Source: Thecaphora thlaspeos (Eukaryota; Basidiomycota; Ustilaginomycetes; Urocystidales; Glomosporiaceae). From it: a stretch of DNA of 64,000 nucleotides. This document shows, in pieces, positions 21,334 through 30,189 of the stretch. Numbering within the stretch: the stretch's first letter is position 1; every line of letters starts with the position of its first letter. The notes beneath the pieces are model-generated. The model did no database searches, was not told where the DNA came from, and saw only the letters and a list, made by a program, of their open reading frames with translations. The position numbers and the translations under genes are program-made. Where the stretch lies: assembly GCA_900291925.1 (NCBI GenBank), contig UWYS01000020.1, positions 62,001 to 126,000 on the forward strand. Direction: 5' to 3'.

Positions 21334-23621
21334 CGCGGGTGGTCGATCGGTGATGGTGGTGGTCGTGGCGGACGAAAGGAGATTTGCTGGCGGTGGTGGA
21401 TGCTCTCGATCAAAAGAGACGAGTGCAGTGAGCACTGGTGGATAGGCCGAGGATGAAGAGAAAAGAGGGGAAGAGGCAGGGCGATTCTCGTTTGTGGAGA
21501 AAGGAAGACCTCGCCCGGGAACACGGCATCCACCCGGCCTTTAACAAGTCCCGGGATGATGCCTATTTTGTCGGCCAGGTCAGAACGCAGCGCAGCGCAA
21601 CGTCGGGAGAAGCAGGGATGAGGAAGCATGGAGCGGCAGGTCAACAAATACAGCGCCTGCGGGTCGCCCGTCAGCGCCAGGGATCAAGCTACGGCGTCAC
21701 TGCGACCTGCGCTACAAGCTCTGCTCTCATGTGTTAGTTGCGGCCACCCTGTTGGGCCTCCCGAGTCGCTGGTGTGGCGGTGCGGTGCGGGGGCAACGCC
21801 GACGGTGAGCCAAAAGAGGCAGGTGGAGCGACCAGCCAAGGAAGTGACACCCAGGTTGCGCCCCTGCCATCACCGACCTGCGCCACGAATCCGCGTCAAC
21901 CTTGAACCCTTGCGTCGCACCTGCCCCTCTCCTCCGCCCTTGGACGATGTGCGAACATGTTGTTACAGTAAACTCTTTGAACTCTGGTGGGCAGACAAGA
22001 TGTGCTCGTGTTGTGACCAACAAAGGTTGGCCATGGATCTGCTCAGTTATCTCCTTCTCCTCGCCCAGCACGTCGCCTACCACGTCGGAGAAGAGGCAGG
22101 CACGGCAGCCAACCACAGCGAGCCTATTCCGTGATCATAGCTTGCTTCCGATATCTACCCCTGCCCTCCCGGCCCGCATCCCCAAAACTTTGCCCAACGT
22201 CACACCCCAGAGGCACGTAGTCCTTTCGTCCAAGACTGCCTGGTCGGAGAGAGCCGTACGTGTCGTTGACGGGTTCTCCGTGCAACTGGCCGGGCCGGGC
22301 CGATGTCTTGCGCCTGTAACCGCTTGAGCAGCGACGATAACGGATCGTGCTCCGACGCTTCGACAAGAGGCAAGGGCTCCGACGGCGAGAAAGGCGAAGC
22401 AGAGCGAGGTCAAGCCTTTCGAGCAGGTTGTTGGATGGTCACGAGTGTGTCAAGACAGAGGAGGGCAGAGGAGGGCGGGAGAGGGCGTGACTCGATCCCT
22501 CTCGTCAATTGTCACACGTCAGGTTAACCACCCCGCAAACTCCTACTCCATCCCTTCGTGGGACATCGACTTCAGGAAGGAGGAGCATGTCAAGTGCGTG
22601 CACTGTTGGGATGCAAAGGCTCGATCCGGGGTCGTTTCCGGATGTCGAGAGAGGACTGCTTGGACGAGGCACACCTCTCGTGAAAGGTGTCACGAGGATC
22701 GCGAAGCACCACGCTCCGGGAGTGACCGGAAGACGATATAGCAACCTGGCCCGCTCCTTTCACAGGCGACGCGTTCCACCATCGAGTCAGGAGCAACGGC
22801 GGGTCGATCAACTTCGCACTTTGATGGCAACCGGGCGACGATTTCATCTATGAGATCGCCATTGTTGCCTCGCCAACGACCTGTGATGCTGTATCAGATC
22901 GTCGGGACCGCCTCGCCTCCTGCGCCCTCTCGATACAAAGAGAGAGGTGGATATCCGGCCAGGGTTGCATGGAGATGGGTCACACCCGCGCCGTACACGA
23001 CCTCCTACAACGCTGAAAGCCCTCTGCATGGTTCAGCATTCATGACTACCAAGAGGCAAGATGAACCCTCGAGCGAAAGAAGAGGTCCAGTGCTCAAAGG
23101 GGAAAGAGGAGCTGGGGTGGAGACTTGGCGGATCCGATGGCTTTGGTACGGACAGGCCGACCTGTCCCTGGGTATCGCCACGCTGTACCAGTATATGGCC
23201 GCATTCTGCGCATATCATCGAACAGAAGCCGCTATCCGGTCCGGCGGCACGAGCACATGCCACCTGGCTTCCATCTATCCGGATCGCCATGAACGGAGCG
23301 AGTGCGGGGCCCCGCCGTTCGGCGTCGCTCCAGTACATCGGTACCACGGCTGAAGTTGCGGCTCTCGCGAGCTCGAGGCGGTACGAGGAAGGGTTTTGGG
23401 GAATGCGAGATGGACATGGCGGCTTTACACTAAACCGCCCGGCTGCCCGTCGGTGGTGGGGGATTGTCGGGCTGAAGATGTCGGGATGTCGGAGATCGGC
23501 TCCCTCACCTCCACTCTTGTCTTTCCGTCCTCCAGCCGTTTCTACGTGCTACGTCCTCCTCGCCTCCTGACCCTGGTGTCTCTTCTTGCCTCCTCTCGAT
23601 TCTCGAGGCAGCAACAACATC
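21334..23621. other. Gene-poor stretch
   Basis: About 2.3 kb. Frames on both strands are short, Arg/Ser/Pro-rich and without motifs. The last bases before 23622 are pyrimidine-rich and probably form the leader of the TPR gene. Confidence 0.5.
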
Positions 23622-24568
23622 ATGGCGATACTCGACGAGGTGTCCGACTCACCACCATCGCGGAAATACATCTCTACCGACGCTAACGCCGCCTCGTCGT
23701 CTCTCTCGGTGAAAGCTCGTATCACAAGAGCGTCAGAGTACAAAGCCGAGGGCAACAGTCACTTTGCCGCCGACAATCTCGATGCGGCGCTGAAAGCATG
23801 GCACCATGTATGTATTCCTCCCGCTTCCTCTCTCTCCTCGTTCGGTCGGCCTGAGCTGGAGCTGAAACGTTCAGCACTGTCGTGGGACACGGGGATCCTT
23901 TGACAGGCCCTACTCTACTCGGCAGGTATCAACAGTTTCTCCACTCTCTACGGTGCTCGTTCCACGGATGAAGAAAACCAAAAGGCGGAGGAGATCACCA
24001 GAGCTGTCTGGAATAATATGGCCGGTGAATAGATGTCTTCATCCTCTTGTCGAAACTCGACTATCGTTGGCTCGATGCTGAACCCTACCCGTTCCCTCTT
24101 GTGCGCTCGTCGTCGTCGTCCAGTGTGCTACCTGCGTCGACAGCAATGGGACAAAGCCGTGCTCGTTATAACAAAGGTCCTCGAAGTACAGCCAAAGAAC
24201 CTCAAGGCGCTCTATAGGCGAACACAAGCGTACCTCTCGCTCGGCTCTACGCAGTCGGCGGCGAAAGATTTGGATCGAGCGTTAAATGTCGCGCCGAACG
24301 GTACGTTTACTTCCCGCCTTGCTCGCAGCGCCGTGTTTATCGAATCATCTTCTTGACGACTATCTCCATGTTCGTCCGTACCACAGATCCAACGGTGCGA
24401 AAGCTGGCCGAGGATCTGGTCAAGTCGGTGGAAGAACAACAGGAGAAGCAAACGCTCCAAGCTGGCGACACGCCGACAGAGGCACCTTCAACCACTGTCC
24501 AGCATAAAGATGACACGGTACTGGCGGCGAGTCCGGAAGGGAGATCAGCAGGAGCGGAAGGAGAATGA
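23622..24568 (+). CDS. TPR-domain co-chaperone-like protein
   Basis: Four exons: 23622-23807, 23907-24024, 24124-24300 and 24387-24568. The introns are 99, 99 and 86 nt, with donors GTATGT, GTGAAT and GTACGT and all acceptors CAG. The product is 220 aa. Three TPR units are visible: ITRASEYKAEGNSHF, then VWNNMAVCYLRRQQWDKAV, then KALYRRTQAYLSLGSTQSA. Residues Lys41, Asn45, Asn98 or Asn99, Lys129 and Arg133 match the carboxylate clamp (K-N-N-K-R) that binds the EEVD tails of Hsp70/Hsp90. No isomerase or J domain is attached; the C-terminal 40 residues are charged and disordered. Its closest analogues would be small TPR adaptors such as TTC1-like proteins. Splice phases (0, 1, 1) all agree with the reading frame. 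Confidence 0.85.
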
Positions 24569-24703
24569 CTCGCAGCATCGTCTAGTCTGTCGTTGGCAAT
24601 GAACAGCGTCGGAGTCCCCGGTCAGAGTCGTCTTGCTACAGGAGCAGAAAAAAAGATTGCCCAAATCCTAGGCAAAAAAAAAAAAGGGGGGTCCGGCCGA
24701 TCG

Positions 24704-24710
24704 AAAAAAA
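24704..24710 (-). terminator. Pol III T-run terminator
   Basis: T7 on the minus strand, two bases after the mature 3' end of tRNA-Met copy 2. Confidence 0.75.
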
Positions 24711-24711
24711 T

Positions 24712-24819
24712 TAGCTTCGGTCGGTCTCGATCCGACGACCTTTGGGTAACCCACGTCGTACAATCAATGTGGAAAGGCGATATGAGCCCAACGCGCTAAT
24801 CCGACTGCGCCACAAAGCT
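24712..24819 (-). tRNA. Initiator tRNA-Met (CAT) with a 33-nt intron, copy 2
   Basis: Mature positions are identical to copy 1 except for one base in the D loop (GGATTA instead of GGATCA). The anticodon CAT lies at 24784-24782. The intron, 24780-24748, is at the canonical 37/38 site. It is the same length as in copy 1 and differs from it at six positions, all transitions. A1-T72, the three G-C pairs under the anticodon loop, and A54/A60 again mark it as an initiator. A T7 run follows and a TATATATA lies upstream. Confidence 0.92.
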
Positions 24820-24849
24820 CACTGGATAGGTTTGTTTCTGACTGTTGCA

Positions 24850-24857
24850 TATATATA
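24850..24857 (-). promoter_or_regulatory. TATA box upstream of initiator tRNA-Met gene 2
   Basis: TATATATA at -31 to -38 relative to the tRNA 5' end at 24819. Confidence 0.7.
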
Positions 24858-25185
24858 CAAAAACGCCGTTTTCAGACCATTTCCTCGAGACCACATTCGG
24901 ACCGTGTTTCCTTGGGGTCCAGACAGACGTGCAGCGAAAAGCTGGGTGTAGCGTTACTCAGCTATATTCCTCTCGCCATTACTTCACGGAGGGCGGAGAA
25001 GTGAACCGGGAGGGAGATCGATCGCTTCCACCGGAGGGTGAGGATTTGAACCGGCGGATAAGGTCAAGCAGAGTACAAGCTGCCGCAAAGCTTGGGCTCT
25101 TCTTTCCTGGAGATCTAAGGGTTGGACGGCTTGGAAGCAGATTTACTGATTCTCCCTCAAGCTCGGTGCGACCATCTTTGCGACA
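24858..25185. other. Intergenic, no gene seen
   Basis: No supported frame or RNA gene. Confidence 0.45.
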
Positions 25186-25662
25186 GGAGTGTTATCGTCG
25201 TGCTGGTGTGCATGCCGTACCTCGTCCACGTGACGCGCCTCGATGCCGCGAGCACACCGGCGGACGCCGTGTTTATGAGGAGTCTGGGATGGTTCGGCGT
25301 TAACTTGTTTGCTCTGATTCTCCACGAGGAGCTGAGTCAGGGCTTGGGGTGAGTATCGGCGCTCGGGATCGCTCATGGCTGACGACGACAATACCGTTGG
25401 AAATCTGACCTATGTCCCTTCATTCGCTCTCTCAATGCTGACCCGACCTTAGAATTCGATCCTGCAGTCCGTCTTGGCACTGGAAGGCGTCCCGGCTCCA
25501 TTCATGCTATGGCGATACGAACAGCCACTCGGCGACAGGAGCCAGTACGCTGCAGTCAGAAGTCGGAGAGCGCCACGTCGGACGACGGTCCCGATCAAAC
25601 GGCAAGTCATTGTATTTGCCTGCGCTGAACTGTCAAAGGACGTGGGACCGTGCAACCTCTGA
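25186..25662 (+). pseudogene. Possible relic of a membrane-protein gene
   Basis: Two neighbouring stretches read like parts of one membrane protein. The first (about 25186-25349) follows a CGACAG acceptor-like site. It encodes SVIVVLVCMPYLVHV and SLGWFGVNLFALILHEE, and ends at a GTGAGT donor. The second, after a CTTAG acceptor at 25452, encodes NSILQSVLALEGVPAPFMLW. The donor leaves phase 2, whereas the second stretch needs phase 0, so splicing does not join them in frame. This fits a decayed gene, a missed exon or coincidence. No family is recognised. Confidence 0.3.
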
Positions 25663-27041
25663 ATTAGCTGTAAGATATGGACTGGTGAGACTACATATCG
25701 TATGAGCGAGTCAGCTCTGCCATATCTTGAGGGCGGGAAGCACGTCGATCAAGGGCCCACAGTCTGGCTTCGTCCACAAAGTCGTCGTCATCAACGTCGT
25801 TACGTATCGTTGCTCGCCTTGTCGAGAGAGAAGCAAGCCCTAGAAACATTCCGGCTCCGAGAGCGAAGTGCTTGGCTGGTCTTGAGCAGCATGAAGGCAG
25901 GCGAAACGCCTTGTCTACGTCGTGGCTTCGCCAGCGCAGGAGCAAGAGCGGCCCCGCCGTTCCAACTCTCGAAAGCTTGGCTGCCAGCCAGCTCACTGCC
26001 CAGGCCTGCAGGATGTGGTGCAGAGAAGGGTTGTGCATCCCGTATCTGGAACGTGAAAGCAAGCTTGATGGAGGAGGGTAACTACGGTGCTCGTCTGCTC
26101 TGCCCTGGGGCCTGGAATGGGACGATGCCTGGCTGCGCTGCTGGCTGGCTGGCTACTATATTTGCAAGCAACACACGCGCTGGCGGCGTCGAGACGGGCG
26201 AAGGCGGATTTCAAATCAAAGGGCGCGCGCGAGGGGACAGCTACTGGTTTGGGCTCGACTGGGAGCGTGGTGTGTGAAATCCGGGGAAAAGAATTTGAAC
26301 CCCTGAATTGCACGAAGGGCTAGCCTGTTACCCCGCGTTTCTTTGTTGCTTCTAGTCGATATAGAGCGCATCTACCGCGCCCTTGAAGAGCGCGGGTAAG
26401 GGACAACGTCGGCAAATAAGCACGGGCAGCGCCACCACGTCGGTCGGTTAGCAAAGTCAATATTGGCCCTAAGAGTAGCTTCGCCTAGGCGTCCAGGCGG
26501 ACGACGAGAGGCAACACAGCCTGGCTGGTACGTGCGCCGGTGCGGTCCTGGTGCCACTTCGGCGCTTCTACCCCGTCCTACGCCTGCCTGCCACTCTCAG
26601 ACTGCCGGTCTGGACGGCCTGCGCAGGTAGGCAGGTGTCTGGCGTGCCCTGCCCTGCCCTGCCTGCCTCTCTTGCGTGCTGCCCCCGCGGCGACGACGAC
26701 GCCGCCTCCGTGGCCGGCTCCTCGCCCTGGCGCGCCGGCTGGCGGCTTCGCACCGCTCCTCCCTCTCCCGCTGCCTACCTACAAAAGAGCGCCCCTAAAT
26801 CCCTTGCCACCCTCCTCACGTCCCCCCTTCCTCGCCATACCTTCCACCCCATCGCACCCGCCCTTCCCCACAGCCACCACCACCGGCCCTTTCTACCCGT
26901 AGCTTATAAAACCCTCGTCATTTCTGTCTCTCGCGCCCTTGTTGCCACTCGATCCGCCACACACCTAACATACACATACTCCCCCGTCGTCGTCGTCGTC
27001 GTCTCCCCTTCCTCTCCTTGCACCACCAATCTCCACCCACA
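25663..27041. other. Intergenic and promoter of the fumarate reductase gene
   Basis: No supported gene. It contains GCTGGCTGGCTGG and CTGCCCTGCCTGC short tandem repeats. The last 250 bases are C/T-rich and end in a GTCGTC run, typical of a fungal 5' leader before the ATG at 27042. Confidence 0.5.
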
Positions 27042-29322
27042 ATGGCTCGCGTCATCATCGTCGGAGGCGGTCTCTCTGGCCTCAGCGCCGCACATACCCT
27101 CTACGAGCGAGGCTCCAATGTCCTCGTCCTCGACAAGAACCCCTTCTTTGGCGGCAACTCTACAAAGGCCACATCCGGTATCAACGGAGCCGGCACGAAC
27201 GTCCAGGCCGACAACAACGTCCCCGACTCGGCAAAGATCTTCTTCGAAGAGTGAGTGGCGCAGAGGCAGCGGCGCAGCAGTGCAAAGGTGCCATCTGCCT
27301 TTCGGTGGCGTGCGCGTGTTGCAGCATCGTGGCTGACACTTCCTCCCTCGCTTCTCCACGAACGTCTCCCTCCCTCCCCTACCCCGGCTTTACCCATCGC
27401 CCGACAGCACAAAGAAGTCCGCCCGTGACCTCGCGCGCGACGACCTGATCAAGGTCCTCACCGGCAATTCGGGGAGCGCCATCCACTGGCTCCAGGATGC
27501 CTTCCAGCTCGATCTTTCCAAGGTCTCACGCCTCGGCGGTCACTCGCAGCCACGCACGCACCGAGGCGGACAGCGCTTCCCGGGCATGGAGATCACCCAG
27601 GCCCTTGTGAGTTTCTGTACGACGGGGCCGCGTCACGCTAGTTCCTCTGCACCGTAACTGACTTCCGACCTCTATGCCCTGGCCATCGCTGTCCTCCGTC
27701 CCTCGCTCCTCGTTCCACAGATGGAGAAGCTCGAGGACCTGGCGGAGTCAGACCCGGAGCGCATCCAGATCCTCCGCAAGGCGCGCGTCGAGAAGCTCAT
27801 CTACGAAAACGGCGAAGTCCAGGGCGTCGAGTACACGTTCCAGGGCCAGTCGCACAAGGAGCTCGGCCCCGTCGTCCTCGCCACAGGCGGCTACGCTGCC
27901 GACTTTGACGACGTTAACTCGCTTCTCAAGAAGTACCGCCCGGACATCATCCACCTCCCCACGACCAACGGTGACCACTGCACGGGCGACGGCCACAAGA
28001 TGGTCGCCTCGCTCGGCGGTCGGCTGATCGACCTGGAAAAGGTCCAGGTCCACCCGACTGGACTCGTCGATCCCAAGGACCCGGACGCCAAGGTCAAGTT
28101 CCTCGCGGCCGAGGCACTCCGTGGTGTCGGCGGCCTGCTGCTCGACAACGAGGGCAACCGCTTCGCCGACGAGCTCGGCCACCGCGACTACGTCACCGGC
28201 CGGATGTGGGACAACAACAAGTTCCCCGTCCGTCTTATTCTCAACGAGCAGTCGTCCAAGGAGATCGAGTGGCACTGCAAGCACTACACTGGCCGCGGCC
28301 TGATGAAGCGCTTCGACAACGGCCGAGACCTCGCCAAGGAGATGAAGATTCCCGTCGAGAAGCTCGAGTCGACGTTCAAGGACTACGAGGCCATCGCCAA
28401 AGGCGAGAAGAAGTGCCCCTGGGGCAAGAAGTTCTACTCGAACTACGACTTCAAGCTCGACCAGCCCTTCTACGTCGCGCTGATGGCGCCCGTCCTCCAC
28501 TACACCATGGGCGGTCTCGAGATCGACCCGCAGTCGCACGTCATCGACACCCAGGGCAAGGCGATCCCCGGCCTGTTCGCGTGCGGTGAGCTCGCCGGCG
28601 GCGTCCACGGCGCCAACCGCCTCGGCGGCTCGTCGCTCCTCGGCTGTGTCGTCTTTGGCCGCGTCGCCGGAGACTCGGCGGCCAGCTACCTGCTCAACCA
28701 GCTCGTCACCGGTAAGGCGGTCGCGCGCGCCGGCCAGATTGCCAACCACCTCGAGACGCGCGTCCGCGCCGACCCCAACAGCCAGACGATCACGCTCGAG
28801 TTCGGCTTCGGCGGCCAGCAGCAACAGCAGCAGCAGAAGAAGAAGAAGCAGCTCAACACCGCGACGCCCTCGCCCGTCGCCCAGGGTCAGGTCTCGGCGC
28901 AGGAGGCGCAGACGTCGAGCGCCGCCGTCCAGTCCGGCAGCTCGGGCCAGGCCCAGCAGGCGGTAGAGCAGAGAGCCTACACGCTCGACGAGGTCGCCAA
29001 GCACGACAAGAAGGACGACGTCTGGGTCGTCGTCGACGGCAAGGTTCTCGACGTGACCAACTTCCTCGTGGACCACCCCGGTGGACCCAAGGCGATCCTC
29101 CTCTACGCCGGCCGCGATGCCACCGAGGTGAGTGTTTTGTCGTCGCCGTTTCGGCCTGCCCCGAGCTGTGCGCTGCCTGCCGTCGCTGACCACTCCTCGA
29201 CTTCTCTTTTGCCGCTCTCGGGCCGTTCGGGACGCTTGATGAAGGAGTTCCTGCTTTTGCATGACATCAGCGTCATCGACCGCTATGCGAAGAGCACCGT
29301 CATTGGCCGATTGAAGGAGTAG
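27042..29322 (+). CDS. Soluble fumarate reductase fused to cytochrome b5
   Basis: Four exons: 27042-27250, 27408-27606, 27721-29127 and 29245-29322. The introns are 157, 114 and 117 nt, with GTGAGT donors and in-frame phases 2, 0, 0. The product is 630 aa. Residues 1-520 form a flavocytochrome-c/Osm1-type fumarate reductase. It has the FAD loop VIIVGGGLSGLSAA at the N-terminus, GGNSTKATSGING, HPTG, the substrate segment NEGNRFADELGHRDY, and HGANRLGGSSLLGCVVFG near the FAD end. A Gln7-Lys4 and Ser/Ala linker follows. Residues 555-630 form a cytochrome b5 domain with haem ligands His588 (HPGG) and His611, the latter on the last exon. There is no presequence, so a cytosolic location is likely. 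The fused b5 domain should pass electrons to the flavin (inference). Confidence 0.92.
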
Positions 29323-29652
29323 GAGGGAAGCGGGCGGGCGGGAGGCCCAGAGGAGAGGGGCACCTCGACGTCTAGTTCGTCGACACACGTGCTTGGTGGT
29401 AGGGGGCGCTCGCACGACGTTGATCGTTCCGCAGCGCTCCCAGCGTCTTCCTGCGTACCGTCGTCCGAGTGGTTTCGTTCGTTGTCCGTAGTGTAAATCT
29501 CGAAAGCCAGGAAGTGATAGCTTGCAGAAACGTCGCAACGAACAGGGTACGGCACAGCCAGCAGAGAAGTGTTCAACCTAGCTGGTGACCAAGCGTCCGA
29601 TCGAGCCGTTGCAAGCTAAGGGAGAACGCCAAAAAACAATCGTTTTGAAATC
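29323..29652. other. Intergenic 3' region
   Basis: Downstream of the fumarate reductase stop and before the tRNA terminator. No gene is seen. Confidence 0.5.
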
Positions 29653-29657
29653 AAAAA
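29653..29657 (-). terminator. Pol III T-run terminator
   Basis: T5 on the minus strand, directly after the elongator tRNA-Met gene. Confidence 0.7.
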
Positions 29658-29659
29658 GA

Positions 29660-29768
29660 TGTCCGCGGGGAGGCTCGAACTCCCGACCTCAGGATCGCTT
29701 CCTGTATACACAAGATCACACCTTACTTCGTATGAGACCTACGCCCTAGCCAACTGGGCCACGCAGAC
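29660..29768 (-). tRNA. Elongator tRNA-Met (CAT) with a 35-nt intron
   Basis: The acceptor GTCTGCG pairs with CGCGGAC, followed by A73. The D stem is GCCC/GGGC. The anticodon CAT lies at 29734-29732. The T stem is GGGAG/CTCCC with loop TTCGAGC (T54, elongator type). The intron, 29730-29696, is at the canonical 37/38 site. The anticodon arm TAGGT-CTCATAA-TCCTG has one T-T opposition (31/39), and the flanking sequence resembles plant elongator tRNA-Met genes, which also carry an intron. G1-C72 separates it from the two initiator copies. Confidence 0.9.
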
Positions 29769-29796
29769 ATATGTAAACGTTAAAAGAATATTTCAA

Positions 29797-29804
29797 TATA
29801 TATA
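29797..29804 (-). promoter_or_regulatory. TATA box upstream of elongator tRNA-Met gene
   Basis: TATATATA at -29 to -36 relative to the tRNA 5' end at 29768, within an A/T-rich stretch that continues to about 29813. Confidence 0.7.
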
Positions 29805-29859
29805 GTATATAAAGTTGCCACGAATAATCTCTTGGTTGACAATTCGACTGACACAGCCG

Positions 29860-30189
29860 ATGGCTCTCGAAGAATCTTCTTACCGGAGGCTGGCTAGGTG
29901 GTGGACCTTTTTTAGGCTTCTTTTCGTAGGCTTGTCGCTGGTGGACAGGGGACTTTCCCCGGTGAAGCTGACAAAGCGGGTTCTAGAGGCGATCCAGAAG
30001 GGGCGTCCGAGCTGGTGAGCATCGCTGGGCGGCGTTGAACGAAAGCAGCGATCGAATTTCAGAGGGGCCAGCGCCGACACAGATGGTAGAGATGTCGATG
30101 GTGCTTGCCGCTACAGCGACGGTGGCGTGGTTGCCTTTGGCGACCCGCGTAATCGCGGTAGGGTGGGCGGCATCGGCGGAGTTGGCCAT
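29860..30189 (+). pseudogene. Possible membrane-protein relic
   Basis: ATG at 29860 opens a 52-codon frame with WWTFFRLLFVGLSLVDRG, ending at a GTGAGC donor (phase 2). About 50 bases on, another frame encodes MSMVLAATATVAWLPLATRV and ends at a stop at 30189. The candidate acceptors I tested either create a stop or enter the wrong frame. It may be a broken gene, or an intact gene with splice sites I did not see. No family is recognised. Confidence 0.25.

Noticed and set aside
26281..26340. tRNA-like T-arm on the minus strand (GGGGTTCAAATTC)
   Set aside because: The T stem does not pair well, and no D arm, anticodon arm or matching acceptor strand could be found.
27748..29538. 596-codon open frame antisense to the fumarate reductase gene
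   Set aside because: It mirrors the coding strand of a well-identified gene. Long antisense frames arise from the G/C third-position bias, and the product is a Val/Glu/Leu/Asp mix with no motif.
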